Origin: Lacipirellula limnantheis
GTDB taxonomy: Bacteria; Planctomycetota; Planctomycetia; Pirellulales; Lacipirellulaceae
Length of the DNA: 64,000 nucleotides
Assembly: GCF_007746075.1 (NCBI RefSeq)
Contig: NZ_CP036339.1
Coordinates: 3,811,786-3,875,785 of the forward strand
Direction of reading: 5' to 3'
Position 1 is the first letter of the stretch. Each line of letters opens with the position of its first letter. Of the stretch, positions 24,355-34,112 are shown in pieces. The notes under the pieces are model-generated. The model saw nothing but the letters and a program-made list of their open reading frames with translations. It was not told the DNA's origin and made no database searches. The position numbers and the translations under genes were made by a program.

Positions 24355-27303
24355 ATGATCATGAACGCGCCAATGCTGATGGCACGAACGTTCGCTGTCG
24401 TAGCGGCAACGCTGCTCGGCGGCGTCTTCGCGGTCGCAGCTGATGTCGCCTCGGAAGGCCCAATCGACGGGGCCCCGTTCAGCAGCGAGCAGATTGAATT
24501 CTTTGAGGCGAAAATTCGTCCGCTGCTCGTCACGCATTGCCAGGAGTGCCACGGGCCGGACCTGCAGGAGGCGAACCTGCGTCTCGATTCCCGCGCAGCC
24601 TTACTCTCGGGGGGCGATACCGGGGCCGCGATCGAACCTGGCCAGCCCGAGGCCAGTTTGCTCATTGATGCAGTCCGATATGGCGACGTCTACCAGATGC
24701 CCCCCACGGAGCAACTGGCGGCCGGTGACGTCGCGTTGCTGGAGGAATGGGTGCGGATCGGCGCGCCGTGGTCACCGGGAGCTGAGGGCGCCGTCGCGGA
24801 GGCCAAGCCGGCGTTCGACCTGCAAGCCCGCAAGGCTGGCCATTGGGCTTGGCATCGTGTCGTGCGGCCGTCGCCGCCGGAACTCGCGGACGCCAGCGCT
24901 ACAACGCCCATCGACGCGTTCGTGTTAGCGAAGCTCGACGACGCGGGACTGGCGCCGGCGTCGCAGGCTGATCGCGCGACGCTGCTGCGTCGCGCTACAT
25001 TCGATCTGACAGGCCTGCCGCCGACCTGGGCGGAAATCGAGGCGTTCGAACGTGACGAGTCCCCAGATGCGTTCGCACGTCAAGTCGACCGGCTCCTCGC
25101 ATCGCCCCATTTCGGGGAACGCTGGGGAAGACATTGGCTCGATGTAGTGCGCTACGCTGAAACGCTGGGACACGAATCAGACTTTCCGCTGACCAATGCC
25201 TGGCGCTACCGCGACTACGTGATTCGTGCGCTTAATGCGGACGTGCCGTACGACGAGTTCGTGCAGGAGCATATCGCAGGCGACCTGTTCGATTCGCCGC
25301 GCATTCACCCGACGGAGCGGTTTAACGAATCAATTCTTGCCACCGCATTCTGGTACCTCGGGGAGGCGGTGCACGCGCCGGTTGATTCCCGTGCGGATCA
25401 GGCAACCCGCTTGGAGAATCAAGTCGACGTTCTCACTAAGGCATTTCTCGGCCTGACGGTCGCTTGCGCCCGGTGTCACGATCATAAATTCGACGCCATC
25501 TCGACGCGCGATTACTACGCCCTCGCTGGCTTCGCGGCGAGTTCACATCAGCAGGTGGCTTGCCTGGATCCCAACGGTGAACTTGAGGCGGGTGCCGCAC
25601 GGCTCCAAGAACTCCATCGTCGCGGCGGCGAGGCGCTAGGGCTTGGCCGCGCGGGAACGTCGCAGGGAGTTCGTGGGACGCTGCCAGCGTCCCACGCTGC
25701 CGGCGCGCCTGCTACGTTCGAAGGCTTTGATGACGGAGGCGCCTCGTGGTTTCGCTCAGGATGGGCATTCGGCGACACGCTTGCGGACCGGGGCGACTGG
25801 CGCGTCACGCCGAGCGGGCCCGAAATGCTGGCCGCCGGTCTAGCGCACAGCGGCAGGTACGGCGACCGCCTGCCAGGAACGCTACGTTCCCAAACGTTCA
25901 CCATCGAAAAGCCCTACCTTCATTACCGCGTGGCAGGGCGCCAGGCAAAGGTGCGGCTAATTGTCGACGGCTACGCGATGGATCCATTCACGCCCCTACT
26001 GTTCGAGGGGTTTACGTTTGAACTCGATAGCGATGAGTTAGGCTGGCGCTCGCAGAACGCGTCCCGCTATATGGGACATCGCGCCCATATAGAGCTGATC
26101 GACGCCGGACCCGGATATCTGGCGGTCGATGAAATCGTGTTTAGCGACTCCGCGGAGCCGCCGACGCGGCGGCAAGATTCGGCGAGCGCGGCGACCAGCG
26201 ACATCGCGGTTGCCGCAGCCGACGCGGACGACGACCTGCCAAAGATTCTTGCAGAGATGTCGGCCATCGACGCCGCGCTGCCGGCGCCCGCGACCGCCGT
26301 GGCGATCGGAGACGGCAGTGGAGAAGATCTTCGCGTCCAAATCCGAGGCAATTACAAGACTCCGGGCGAGGAAGCGCCGCGGCGATTGCTCGAAGCAATT
26401 ACCGGCGACGACGAACCCGCTCCGCTCCAAGGCAGCGGCCGGCGCGAGTTAGCCGAGCGGATTACGGCCGCAGACAATCCGTTTCTCGCCCGCGTGATGG
26501 CGAATCGCGTCTGGCAGCATCTGTTTGGTCGGGGACTGGTGGGCACCGTCGACAATTTTGGCGTGCTCGGCGAACGGCCGACGCACCCGGAACTGCTCGA
26601 TTATGTGGCTTCGCGTTTTGTCGAAGAGAACTGGTCGGTCAAACGATTGATTCGCGAAATGATGTTGTCTGACGCGTATCAACGGGCGGCTGAAAGCTCC
26701 GCGGAAGCGGAGCGGCTCGATCCGCAGAATCGGCTGCTTCACCGTGCGAATGTGCGACGCCTGGAAGGCGAGGCGATCCGCGACGCACTTCTCGCAATCT
26801 CAGACCGCCTCGATCGGCAGCAGTTTGGACCGCCCGTGCCGATTCACCTGACTTCGTTCATGGATGGGCGCGGCAAGCCGGCCGAGAGCGGCCCGCTGGA
26901 CGGGGCGGGACGCCGCAGCGTCTACTTGGAAGTGCGACGTAATTTCTTGTCGCCGTTTCTGCTCGCGTTCGACATGCCTGTCCCGGCGACGTGCGTCGGC
27001 CAACGGAGCAGTTCGAATGTGCCGGCTCAAGCCCTCTGCCTGCTTAACGATCCTTTCGTTCTCGAGCAATGCGATCTCTGGGCGAAGAAAGTAATCGAGA
27101 ACCATGGCAACGCTGAGGATCGCATACGCGAAATGTATCGCAAGGCATTCGCACGGTCGGCAACTGGAGAGGAAATCGACGCCGCGAAGGCGTTTCTTGA
27201 TGACCAAGCGGCAACCTACGGCGTCGGCGGAGATGATGTTCGAGTTTGGAGAGACCTGTGCCACGTGCTGGTCAACCTGAAGGAATTCATCTATCTGAAT
27301 TAG
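24355..27303 (+). CDS. PSCyt1-PSCyt2-PSD1 cytochrome c domain protein
   Basis: 982 residues. The ATG at 24355 or 24361 begins a signal peptide (ARTFAVVAATLLGGVFAVAA). PSCyt1 (planctomycete cytochrome c) follows, with heme site CQECH at 62-66 and QMPP near 110. Next comes PSCyt2/DUF1549, with a second CARCH at about 370. A beta-rich insert follows, then PSD1/DUF1553 to the C-terminus. Such proteins are periplasmic and numerous in planctomycetes; proposed roles involve electron transfer linked to polysaccharide or sulfated-compound breakdown but are unproven. The downstream DUF1501 gene is its standard partner. A palindrome lies in the coding sequence at 25673-25695. Confidence 0.92.
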   Translation: MIMNAPMLMARTFAVVAATLLGGVFAVAADVASEGPIDGAPFSSEQIEFFEAKIRPLLVTHCQECHGPDLQEANLRLDSRAALLSGGDTGAAIEPGQPEASLLIDAVRYGDVYQMPPTEQLAAGDVALLEEWVRIGAPWSPGAEGAVAEAKPAFDLQARKAGHWAWHRVVRPSPPELADASATTPIDAFVLAKLDDAGLAPASQADRATLLRRATFDLTGLPPTWAEIEAFERDESPDAFARQVDRLLASPHFGERWGRHWLDVVRYAETLGHESDFPLTNAWRYRDYVIRALNADVPYDEFVQEHIAGDLFDSPRIHPTERFNESILATAFWYLGEAVHAPVDSRADQATRLENQVDVLTKAFLGLTVACARCHDHKFDAISTRDYYALAGFAASSHQQVACLDPNGELEAGAARLQELHRRGGEALGLGRAGTSQGVRGTLPASHAAGAPATFEGFDDGGASWFRSGWAFGDTLADRGDWRVTPSGPEMLAAGLAHSGRYGDRLPGTLRSQTFTIEKPYLHYRVAGRQAKVRLIVDGYAMDPFTPLLFEGFTFELDSDELGWRSQNASRYMGHRAHIELIDAGPGYLAVDEIVFSDSAEPPTRRQDSASAATSDIAVAAADADDDLPKILAEMSAIDAALPAPATAVAIGDGSGEDLRVQIRGNYKTPGEEAPRRLLEAITGDDEPAPLQGSGRRELAERITAADNPFLARVMANRVWQHLFGRGLVGTVDNFGVLGERPTHPELLDYVASRFVEENWSVKRLIREMMLSDAYQRAAESSAEAERLDPQNRLLHRANVRRLEGEAIRDALLAISDRLDRQQFGPPVPIHLTSFMDGRGKPAESGPLDGAGRRSVYLEVRRNFLSPFLLAFDMPVPATCVGQRSSSNVPAQALCLLNDPFVLEQCDLWAKKVIENHGNAEDRIREMYRKAFARSATGEEIDAAKAFLDDQAATYGVGGDDVRVWRDLCHVLVNLKEFIYLN
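25673..25695. repeat. Perfect palindrome inside the PSD1 gene
   Basis: GTGGGACGCT and AGCGTCCCAC flank a 3-nt loop, in frame within the beta-rich insert between PSCyt2 and PSD1. It encodes part of the tract RGTLPASHA. A palindrome of this shape in a gene suggests a small mobile repeat that landed in a tolerant linker. Confidence 0.55.
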
Positions 27304-27348
27304 TGCAGCCTCCATTTCGCCGACACTCCCCAACCTAAAACTACTTCT

Positions 27349-28764
27349 ATGCACTGCGGCCGATTCATCGATGCTCCTGTAACAAGGCGCCAAATGCTCC
27401 GGCGCAGCGCCGGCGGCTTCGGGGCGCTGGCACTTGCCGGATTGCTTGCTGAATCCGCCGCGGCAGGTGCAGATGGAATGCCTCGGGGCGCCCATTTCGC
27501 TCCCAAGGCGCGCAGCGTCATCTTCCTCTACATGGACGGCGGGCCATCGCAGATGGACACGTTCGACCCGAAGCCCAGGCTTCAGGCCGAGCACGGTCAG
27601 CCGTTCAAGATGAAGATGGAGCCGACGCAGTTCAACAACAACGGGCTAACGCTGGGAAGTCCCTGGAAGTTCGCCAAGCACTGCGACAGCGGCCTCGAAG
27701 TCAGCGAGTTGTTTCCGCACGTCGCCCGCTGCGCGGACGACCTGACGGTCATTCGCTCGATGACCTCGGAATTCTCCGAGCATACGAGCGCCAATTACTT
27801 TCTGCACACAGGCGCGGGCATTCAGGGACGGCCCACCGCGGGCGCCTGGACGATGTACGGCTTGGGAAGCCCGTGCCAGAACCTGCCTGGATTCGTCGTC
27901 CTTAACGGCGGGCTCATTCCGCCGGGCGGGATCGATAACTTCGGCAACGGATATTTGCCAGCCACGTGCCAAGCGTCGCTGCTGCGGCCCGAGGGCGAAC
28001 CGGTGGCAAACCTGCGACCGCTGGAGACGTTGCTGGCCGCCTCAGCGGCGAAAATCAATCTGCGGCAGCGGCTCGACCGATTTGTGGCGGAGCGCTTCCA
28101 CCACGCCGATCCGGTCGAAGCGGCGATTGCGAACTATGAGTTGGCGTACCGCATGCAAGCGGCCATTCCTGAGTTGGTGGACCTTGCCGACGAGACCGCC
28201 GCGACTCGACGGCTGTACGGTCTCGACGCGGAGTACGCCCCGACGCGGACCTTTGGCGCCGAGTGCTTGCTCGCGCGCCGCTTGGTGGAACGGGGCGTCC
28301 GATTTGTGGAGCTAACGTGCCCAGCAGCCGCGGGAATCGATCGTTGGGATCAGCACGCGAGGCTGGTCGAGGGGCACCAGAGCAACGCCCGCGCCGTCGA
28401 TCAGCCGATAGCAGGATTGTTGACCGATCTCAAGGCTCGCGGGCTGCTCGATGAGACGCTCGTTTGGTGGAGCGGCGAATTCGGGCGGACGCCATTCGCT
28501 CAAGGCGTCGATGGCCGCGACCATAATCCGTTCGGCTTTACCTGCTGGTTGGCCGGCGGCGGCGTACGGCGCGGCACGGTCTATGGAGCGACGGACGAAT
28601 ACGGCTACAAAGCCGTTGAGGATCGGGTCGAAATGCACGACCTGCACGCGACCATCTTGCACCTGCTCGGGATCGATCACGAGCGGCTGACGTTTCGCTT
28701 CAGCGGCCGCGACATGCGGCTGACCGACGTGGCCGGGCGGATACTGCACGGCATTCTGGCGTGA
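27349..28764 (+). CDS. DUF1501 family protein, Tat-exported
   Basis: 471 residues. A twin-arginine leader (VTRRQMLRRSAGGFGALALA) is followed by the family opening VIFLYMDGGPSQMDTFDPK, which resembles the metal-binding start of the alkaline phosphatase/sulfatase superfamily. Later come LVWWSGEFGRTP and DGRDHNPFGFTCWLAGGG, the second conserved metal-site region. DUF1501 genes regularly follow PSD1 genes in planctomycetes, as here with a 45-base gap, and the two are probably co-transcribed. The protein is exported folded. Hydrolase activity is suggested by the fold, but the substrate is not known. Confidence 0.92.
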   Translation: MHCGRFIDAPVTRRQMLRRSAGGFGALALAGLLAESAAAGADGMPRGAHFAPKARSVIFLYMDGGPSQMDTFDPKPRLQAEHGQPFKMKMEPTQFNNNGLTLGSPWKFAKHCDSGLEVSELFPHVARCADDLTVIRSMTSEFSEHTSANYFLHTGAGIQGRPTAGAWTMYGLGSPCQNLPGFVVLNGGLIPPGGIDNFGNGYLPATCQASLLRPEGEPVANLRPLETLLAASAAKINLRQRLDRFVAERFHHADPVEAAIANYELAYRMQAAIPELVDLADETAATRRLYGLDAEYAPTRTFGAECLLARRLVERGVRFVELTCPAAAGIDRWDQHARLVEGHQSNARAVDQPIAGLLTDLKARGLLDETLVWWSGEFGRTPFAQGVDGRDHNPFGFTCWLAGGGVRRGTVYGATDEYGYKAVEDRVEMHDLHATILHLLGIDHERLTFRFSGRDMRLTDVAGRILHGILA

Positions 28765-28918
28765 AACAGCCCGTCGCGGTTGATACGCTGCGCGAGCGCG
28801 GCGTATCGCCGCGAAAGCGCGATTAGCTCCAAATTTCCCGTCGAATCGAGTAAGATGTAGCGGTAGATTCCCGTGTGGGACGCTCTGCTCATTCCTACCT
28901 CCCTTGGTGACTGATTCG

Positions 28919-31900
28919 ATGATGTTCCGCAGTCATTGCCCCCGCGCATTGAGTTTGGCGCTAACTCTCATGACGCTGTCGCCTTCCCTCCGCGTCGCGT
29001 TGGGCAACGACAAAGCGACGAATGCGGGCGCAGCGAGCAACGATGCGGCAGCCGCCCGCTTGGCCACTAACGCTGATGACCCAACGGAGGTCGCTCAACC
29101 GTGGCCGCTCGATAAAGCGTTGGCATCAATCTTCCCCCAAAAAGGGTTCGTCATTGAAATCGCCGCGGCGGAACCGCTGGTCGCGGACCCGGTCGCCATT
29201 GATTTTGGCTCCGACGGCCGGCTGTGGGTCGCGGAGATGCCCGACTACTTTCGGTTCACCGACGAGAAGTTCGCGCCCAACGGCAGCATCCGCGTGTTGA
29301 CCGACCGCAACGGCGACGGCCGCTTTGATGAGGCCGCCACTTTCTGCGACGGGCTGCGGTTTCCCACGGACGTACTGGTATGGAACAAAGGCGTCATCGT
29401 CTGCGACGCGCCCGACGTGATTTACTTCGAGGATGCGGACGGCGACGGCAAGGCCGAGACGCGGAAGGTGTTGCTCACTGGCTTTGAAACGCACAATGCG
29501 CAGGCTCGGGTCAACAGCTTGCGGTGGGGCCTCGACAACTGGCTCTACGGTTCCTGCGGGATCTTTGGGGGCAAGATCCGCACGTTCGCGGGTAAGGAGT
29601 ATGAACTAGGAGGTCGCGATTTCCGCTTTCGCCCTGGTACCGGTGAATTCGAGGCGGCCACCGGCTCAACGCAACAAGGTCGCGCTCGCGACGACTGGGG
29701 CGATTGGTTCGGTTGCGAAAACAGCTCGCTAATGGACCATTATCCGCTGGAAGATCGCTATGTGGCGCGCAATCCTCACATCGCGCCGCCGCCGGTCGAG
29801 GTATCGATCTCTACGGGGACCGACGCCAATCAGCTCTATCCGATCGGCAAGCTGACGCTGTTCAAGATGTCGGGCCCGCCAGGTCGGCCGACGGCCGCCT
29901 GTGGGTTGGAGGTGTATCGCGATGAGTTGCTCGGCGCCGAGTACGCGAACAATGTGTTCGTCGCCGAGCCGGTTAATCAGCTCGTCCATCGTCGCATCCT
30001 CGAACCGCGCGGCGCCACGTTCGCAGGGGTGCGGGCGGAGGACGAGGCGGGTAGCGAATTTCTGGCGTCAACCGACCCTTGGTTTCGTCCGGTGCAGATT
30101 CGTACCGGGCTTGATGGCTGTCTGTACGTCGTCGACATGCACCGTGAGGTGATCGAACACAAGAAGTTTATTCCCGAGGAGGAACTGCGCGGATTGAATC
30201 TCACAGCCGGACGCGATCAGGGCCGCATTTACCGCATTCGGCCGAGCGGCGCTTTGCCGCGTCCGATCGCATCGCTTGGCGATTTGGGGGCGACTGAGCT
30301 AGCCGCCCAAATCGAGTCCCCCAACGGCCCACTGCGCGACCTCGTGCAGCAGATGCTGATTCTACGCGACGACGACGAGGCGGTCCCGAAGCTCGTCGAT
30401 GTTGCTCGTCGTTCGTCTCGACCTTCGTCGCGCCTGCAAGCCCTCTGCACGCTCGACGGTCTCCACGCGCTGGACGCCGCCTTGTTGATCGACGCGCTGG
30501 GCGACGCGGCTCCCGCGGTGCGTCGCCATGCAATTAGAATGAGCGAATCGTTGCTCGCCACGGAGCCAGAGTTGACCGATGCTATCCTGGCGCTCGTCGA
30601 AGACGACGACCCACAGGTTCAGCTCCAGCTCGCGTACACGCTGGGAACGAGTGACGATGCGCGCGTGCCGGCCGCGCTGGCACGAATCGCGGCGCGAAAC
30701 AGCGCAGACCCTTACATTCTCGGCGCCGTGTGGAGCAGCGTCGGCAAGCAGAACGTCGTGGCCGTCGCGGCCGCCCTGCTGCAGGAAGCCGTTGCAAAAC
30801 ATCTTCCGCCCCAGCAGTTGGCGCCCGTCATTCAGCTGGTCGCCAAGCTGGGCGAGCCAGACGATTTGTTGAGGTTTGCGAAGTCGTTGCAGTCGCAGGC
30901 AGTCGCGGAAGACGCCGATTGGCAACTGGCAGCGGCCGAACTGCTTGAGCAGTCGCGCCGGCGATCGCTGGCGGCGGAACCTATCCAACGATTGTTGGCG
31001 CCAATGGTTGCCGCGGCTCAACAATTGCTCAAAGAGGGTCGTGGAGACGAAGCGCAACAGCTGGCCGCGCTGCGCGTTCTGGTGGCCAGTGGAGCCCAAG
31101 GAGAAAACTTGCTCCCGCTGTTGGAGCGCTTGCTCGAACCGCAAAACTCTCCCGCCGTCCATCGAGCCGCCATCGAGCTCGGTGCGTCGCTTGGGACGTC
31201 GACGGCAGCCAAAACCCTGTTAGCGCACTGGAAGGCGTTTACATCCGCGACTCGCGCTCAGACATTCAACTTGATGCTCGGCAGCGTCGAAATGACCTCC
31301 ACATTGCTCGATCAAATCGACGCCGGAGTAATCGGCCCTGGCGATCTCGATGCCCTGCAGCGGCAGCGGCTCCTCGCTCATGCTGACGAACATGTCCGCG
31401 GCCGCGCCGCCGGAGCGCTCGCTGGCTCGACCGACCCCAACCGCGAGCAAGTGGTGCAGCACTACGTTGCCGAGGTCGCGCACGCGTCGCCTCCCGGCGA
31501 TCCTGCACGTGGTCGTCAAGCATTCGCCAAGCACTGCTCTGGCTGCCATCGTCTCGAGGGGCAGGGTTTTGCAGTCGGTCCCGACCTCGCGGCGCTGACT
31601 TCCCGCTCGCCTGCAGCGCTTATCGAGTCGATTCTGGATCCCAACCGCGCGCTCGACGAGCGTTATCGCAGTTTCTCCGCTCAGACTTCCGACGGACTGT
31701 CGCACGCAGGAATCCTCACCGCCGAGACCTCAACCAGCGTCACGCTGACGGAGCAGGAAGGAAAGCAGCACACGCTGCTGCGCTCCGACCTGGACCAATT
31801 TGAGAATACCGGCAAGTCGCTGATGCCCGAAGGATTGGAACGCGACCTGGCGCCCCACGATATTGGCGACGTCATCGCCTATTTGCGATCGATCGGTCCG

Positions 31901-33085
31901 ACGCCGAAGGTGATTGAGGGGAATCGGCCCGCCCTCGTCACCGCCGAGACCGACGGCTCGCTGCGGCTGCTCGCCGCCAACGGCTCGATCTTTGGCAAAG
32001 ACATCACCTACGAGCCGGAGCATGGCAACATTGGCTATTGGCATGATCAGCTGGATCATGTGGCCTGGGACGTCGACATTCCCGCGACCGGCGAATACGA
32101 AGTCATCCTCGACGCGGCTTGCATCGACGATGCGGCGGGAAATGGATTCGTCGTCGAAGGAGGCGCGTTGCCGTTGCATGCCACGGTCCCCGGCACCGGC
32201 AATTTCGATTCAGGCGTCGGCGAGTTCCATTCCTACCGCTCGAAGCCCATTGGCCGCGTCTCGCTCAGCGCCGGACCGGGTCGAGTGATCGTCCGCCCCG
32301 ACGGTCCCTTGCGGAGTCAGTACCTGATGGACATGCGCGGCCTGCAGCTGATGCCCGTCAGCACCCGGGCTCGGGCGACGGCAACGAAGGACGCCCCCGC
32401 GGAGATCACCAAGCTTCTCGATGGCTTGGCGGTCGGCAAGCCGGAAGAGTACGACCGCATCCCCGCCATTTGGGAGTTTGCCATCGCGGCCGCCCGCCGC
32501 AATGAGACGGGCGAATTGGTGCGCCTGCTCGAGCTGTCCCTTCCGGACAAAGGGGAGCCGCTTGCCGACTGGCAAGCCGTGGTGATTGGCGGCGGAATCA
32601 TCAATGGCGTGAGCCAAGTCGGCGAATGGCCCGCGCGCCGCATGGTCGAGCTCCTCAAAGACCGGCGCGACCTGCAGGAAAAGTGGGAACGCGCCATCCT
32701 CCTCGCCGACGCCATGGCGGACAACGAGAAGGTCAAAACCGGCACGCGCTACGACGCGCTTCGTTTCCTGGGAGCGAGCGATTGGGACAAGTACGGCAAG
32801 AAACTCGTGCGCTACCTGCAGGCCGACGTCGACGCCGAACTCAACATGGGCGCCGTCAGCGGGCTGAGCGATATGGAAGTCGCGGGCGTTATCCAACCTC
32901 TGATCGATGCGCTCCCGCGCCTCAACGACGAAAACCGGAAGCTCGCGATCGAGGGCCTCGCGCGCACGCCCGAGCGGGCGCAGCGGCTCGTAACGGCCAT
33001 CGACAGCAAGGAGATTCCCGGCGACGTGCTTTCGACGCCTCAGCTCGAACAGCTGCGGAAGATGGCTTCGACGGCGAAAGATTAA
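28919..33085 (+). CDS. PVC-type heme-binding membrane-bound dehydrogenase protein
   Basis: 1388 residues from the ATG at 28919 (TTG 28904 and GTG 28907 are also in frame). After the signal peptide, a six-bladed NHL/dehydrogenase-like propeller (about 60-430) begins FVIEIAAAEPLVADPVAIDF. HEAT-like helical repeats fill about 440-840. A cytochrome c domain (about 860-990) has heme site CSGCH near 872 and the family motif ESILDPNRAL. A beta-sandwich resembling a carbohydrate-binding module follows, then further helical repeats. Proteins of this build are periplasmic and specific to the PVC group. The likely role is oxidation of a sugar or alcohol with electrons passed to the heme. It follows the DUF1501 gene by 154 bases. 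Confidence 0.9.
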   Translation: MMFRSHCPRALSLALTLMTLSPSLRVALGNDKATNAGAASNDAAAARLATNADDPTEVAQPWPLDKALASIFPQKGFVIEIAAAEPLVADPVAIDFGSDGRLWVAEMPDYFRFTDEKFAPNGSIRVLTDRNGDGRFDEAATFCDGLRFPTDVLVWNKGVIVCDAPDVIYFEDADGDGKAETRKVLLTGFETHNAQARVNSLRWGLDNWLYGSCGIFGGKIRTFAGKEYELGGRDFRFRPGTGEFEAATGSTQQGRARDDWGDWFGCENSSLMDHYPLEDRYVARNPHIAPPPVEVSISTGTDANQLYPIGKLTLFKMSGPPGRPTAACGLEVYRDELLGAEYANNVFVAEPVNQLVHRRILEPRGATFAGVRAEDEAGSEFLASTDPWFRPVQIRTGLDGCLYVVDMHREVIEHKKFIPEEELRGLNLTAGRDQGRIYRIRPSGALPRPIASLGDLGATELAAQIESPNGPLRDLVQQMLILRDDDEAVPKLVDVARRSSRPSSRLQALCTLDGLHALDAALLIDALGDAAPAVRRHAIRMSESLLATEPELTDAILALVEDDDPQVQLQLAYTLGTSDDARVPAALARIAARNSADPYILGAVWSSVGKQNVVAVAAALLQEAVAKHLPPQQLAPVIQLVAKLGEPDDLLRFAKSLQSQAVAEDADWQLAAAELLEQSRRRSLAAEPIQRLLAPMVAAAQQLLKEGRGDEAQQLAALRVLVASGAQGENLLPLLERLLEPQNSPAVHRAAIELGASLGTSTAAKTLLAHWKAFTSATRAQTFNLMLGSVEMTSTLLDQIDAGVIGPGDLDALQRQRLLAHADEHVRGRAAGALAGSTDPNREQVVQHYVAEVAHASPPGDPARGRQAFAKHCSGCHRLEGQGFAVGPDLAALTSRSPAALIESILDPNRALDERYRSFSAQTSDGLSHAGILTAETSTSVTLTEQEGKQHTLLRSDLDQFENTGKSLMPEGLERDLAPHDIGDVIAYLRSIGPTPKVIEGNRPALVTAETDGSLRLLAANGSIFGKDITYEPEHGNIGYWHDQLDHVAWDVDIPATGEYEVILDAACIDDAAGNGFVVEGGALPLHATVPGTGNFDSGVGEFHSYRSKPIGRVSLSAGPGRVIVRPDGPLRSQYLMDMRGLQLMPVSTRARATATKDAPAEITKLLDGLAVGKPEEYDRIPAIWEFAIAAARRNETGELVRLLELSLPDKGEPLADWQAVVIGGGIINGVSQVGEWPARRMVELLKDRRDLQEKWERAILLADAMADNEKVKTGTRYDALRFLGASDWDKYGKKLVRYLQADVDAELNMGAVSGLSDMEVAGVIQPLIDALPRLNDENRKLAIEGLARTPERAQRLVTAIDSKEIPGDVLSTPQLEQLRKMASTAKD

Positions 33086-33526
33086 AATGGCAAACGCATC
33101 CCAGCAACGCAGGTTGGAGTCAACCTCGGTCGCAATTGCAGATTTTTCTTCATCGGCTGGTTGAGCCTCTGCCCGCGAGGCCGCTGTAGCGGGCAGGGGA
33201 GGATGTTGACCACTCGACGCCGCCGCGATGCGGAAGCTAACCTTCGCGCCGGCTCTTATCCTAACAGGGTATTATTAGGAAGTTTTTGTCTTCGCCATCG
33301 CTTTTAGTCTTTGCCGTGCTTTGTGCCGCACTGTTTTCCCGCTTTCGGCGCCACAGAACGACGGCTGTTGTGGTACGGTAATTGCCCTGAGGTGGACCAA
33401 CATCCCTGTGGCCAACCCCTCCTGACGCGCCTTCATGCCAGCGCCTACGCTTCGGCTGTCAGCTGCCGCGATGATTCAAACAAGCGGCGACCGCCCCATC
33501 ATTCGCGTGGAACCGCATGGCGAAGA
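33086..33526. other. Non-coding region at the left edge of a degraded island
   Basis: No gene is supported. It contains a hairpin at 33166-33199 and then a more AT-rich stretch (33250-33330). It runs into the broken end of the sulfatase fragment; the sequence below 33527 does not continue the sulfatase in any minus-strand frame. Confidence 0.5.
33166..33199 (+). terminator. Hairpin after the PVC heme gene
   Basis: CCTCTGCCCGC and GCGGGCAGGGG pair with one G-T wobble around a 12-nt loop, 80 bases past the stop. There is no T-run, so factor-independent termination is uncertain. Confidence 0.45.
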
Positions 33527-34051
33527 TCACCACGCTATCGCCGATTCAATTTCCGTCAAACTGAGGTGCCATTTACCAATGGCGCCCGTCCGGTAGCCCG
33601 CCAATTGCAGCACTTTAGGCAGCACTGGCTCGTCAACCGGAAGGTGATGCACCTCGGGCACGGCCAAGTGAGGGTTGACCATCCCTCGATCTACCACATG
33701 AACCATACCGTATCGATTCGGATCTCGACCCGTCAACGCCCCCGCACGGCTCGGCGAGCAGAGCGGCGTCGTCACGTAGAATCGAGTCAAGCGACAGCCC
33801 TCGCGAGCCAGCTGATCGAGCGAAGGCATCTTGATGACCGCATGTCCAAAGCAGCCCAGATCACCCCACCCCAACTCGTCGGTCAGGATCCATATAATGT
33901 TGGGTGGATTTCGCACGGCGCCGACCGCCGACGGCGCATCCACTCCGCGCGCCGTGGCAGCCAGCGATAGAACAATGGCAGCCTTTGCGGTCCATGTTTG
34001 GCATTTTATCATCACTTGCTCTGCCGCCGACATCAACGGCGCATGCTCCAC
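33527..34051 (-). pseudogene. Truncated sulfatase (N-terminal third only)
   Basis: 174 codons. After a signal-like segment (AAIVLSLAATARG) the sequence is a clear arylsulfatase start: PPNIIWILTDELGWGDLGCFG, with the metal-site acidic residues. Then comes the formylglycine motif CSPSRAGALTGR, with cysteine and arginine intact, and the conserved lysine/histidine region IGKWHL. Directly after GKWHL the family likeness ends and a stop follows within ten residues. Complete sulfatases have 450-550 residues, so the C-terminal domain and part of the metal site are missing. The remnant cannot form an active enzyme. The break lies at the left edge of a region with other mobile-element traces. Confidence 0.85.
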
Positions 34052-34112
34052 AGACCAAGCGTAAACTCTGCTGCCTTAGCTAGTCAACGTCGCAAAACCA
34101 GGACTACACGCT

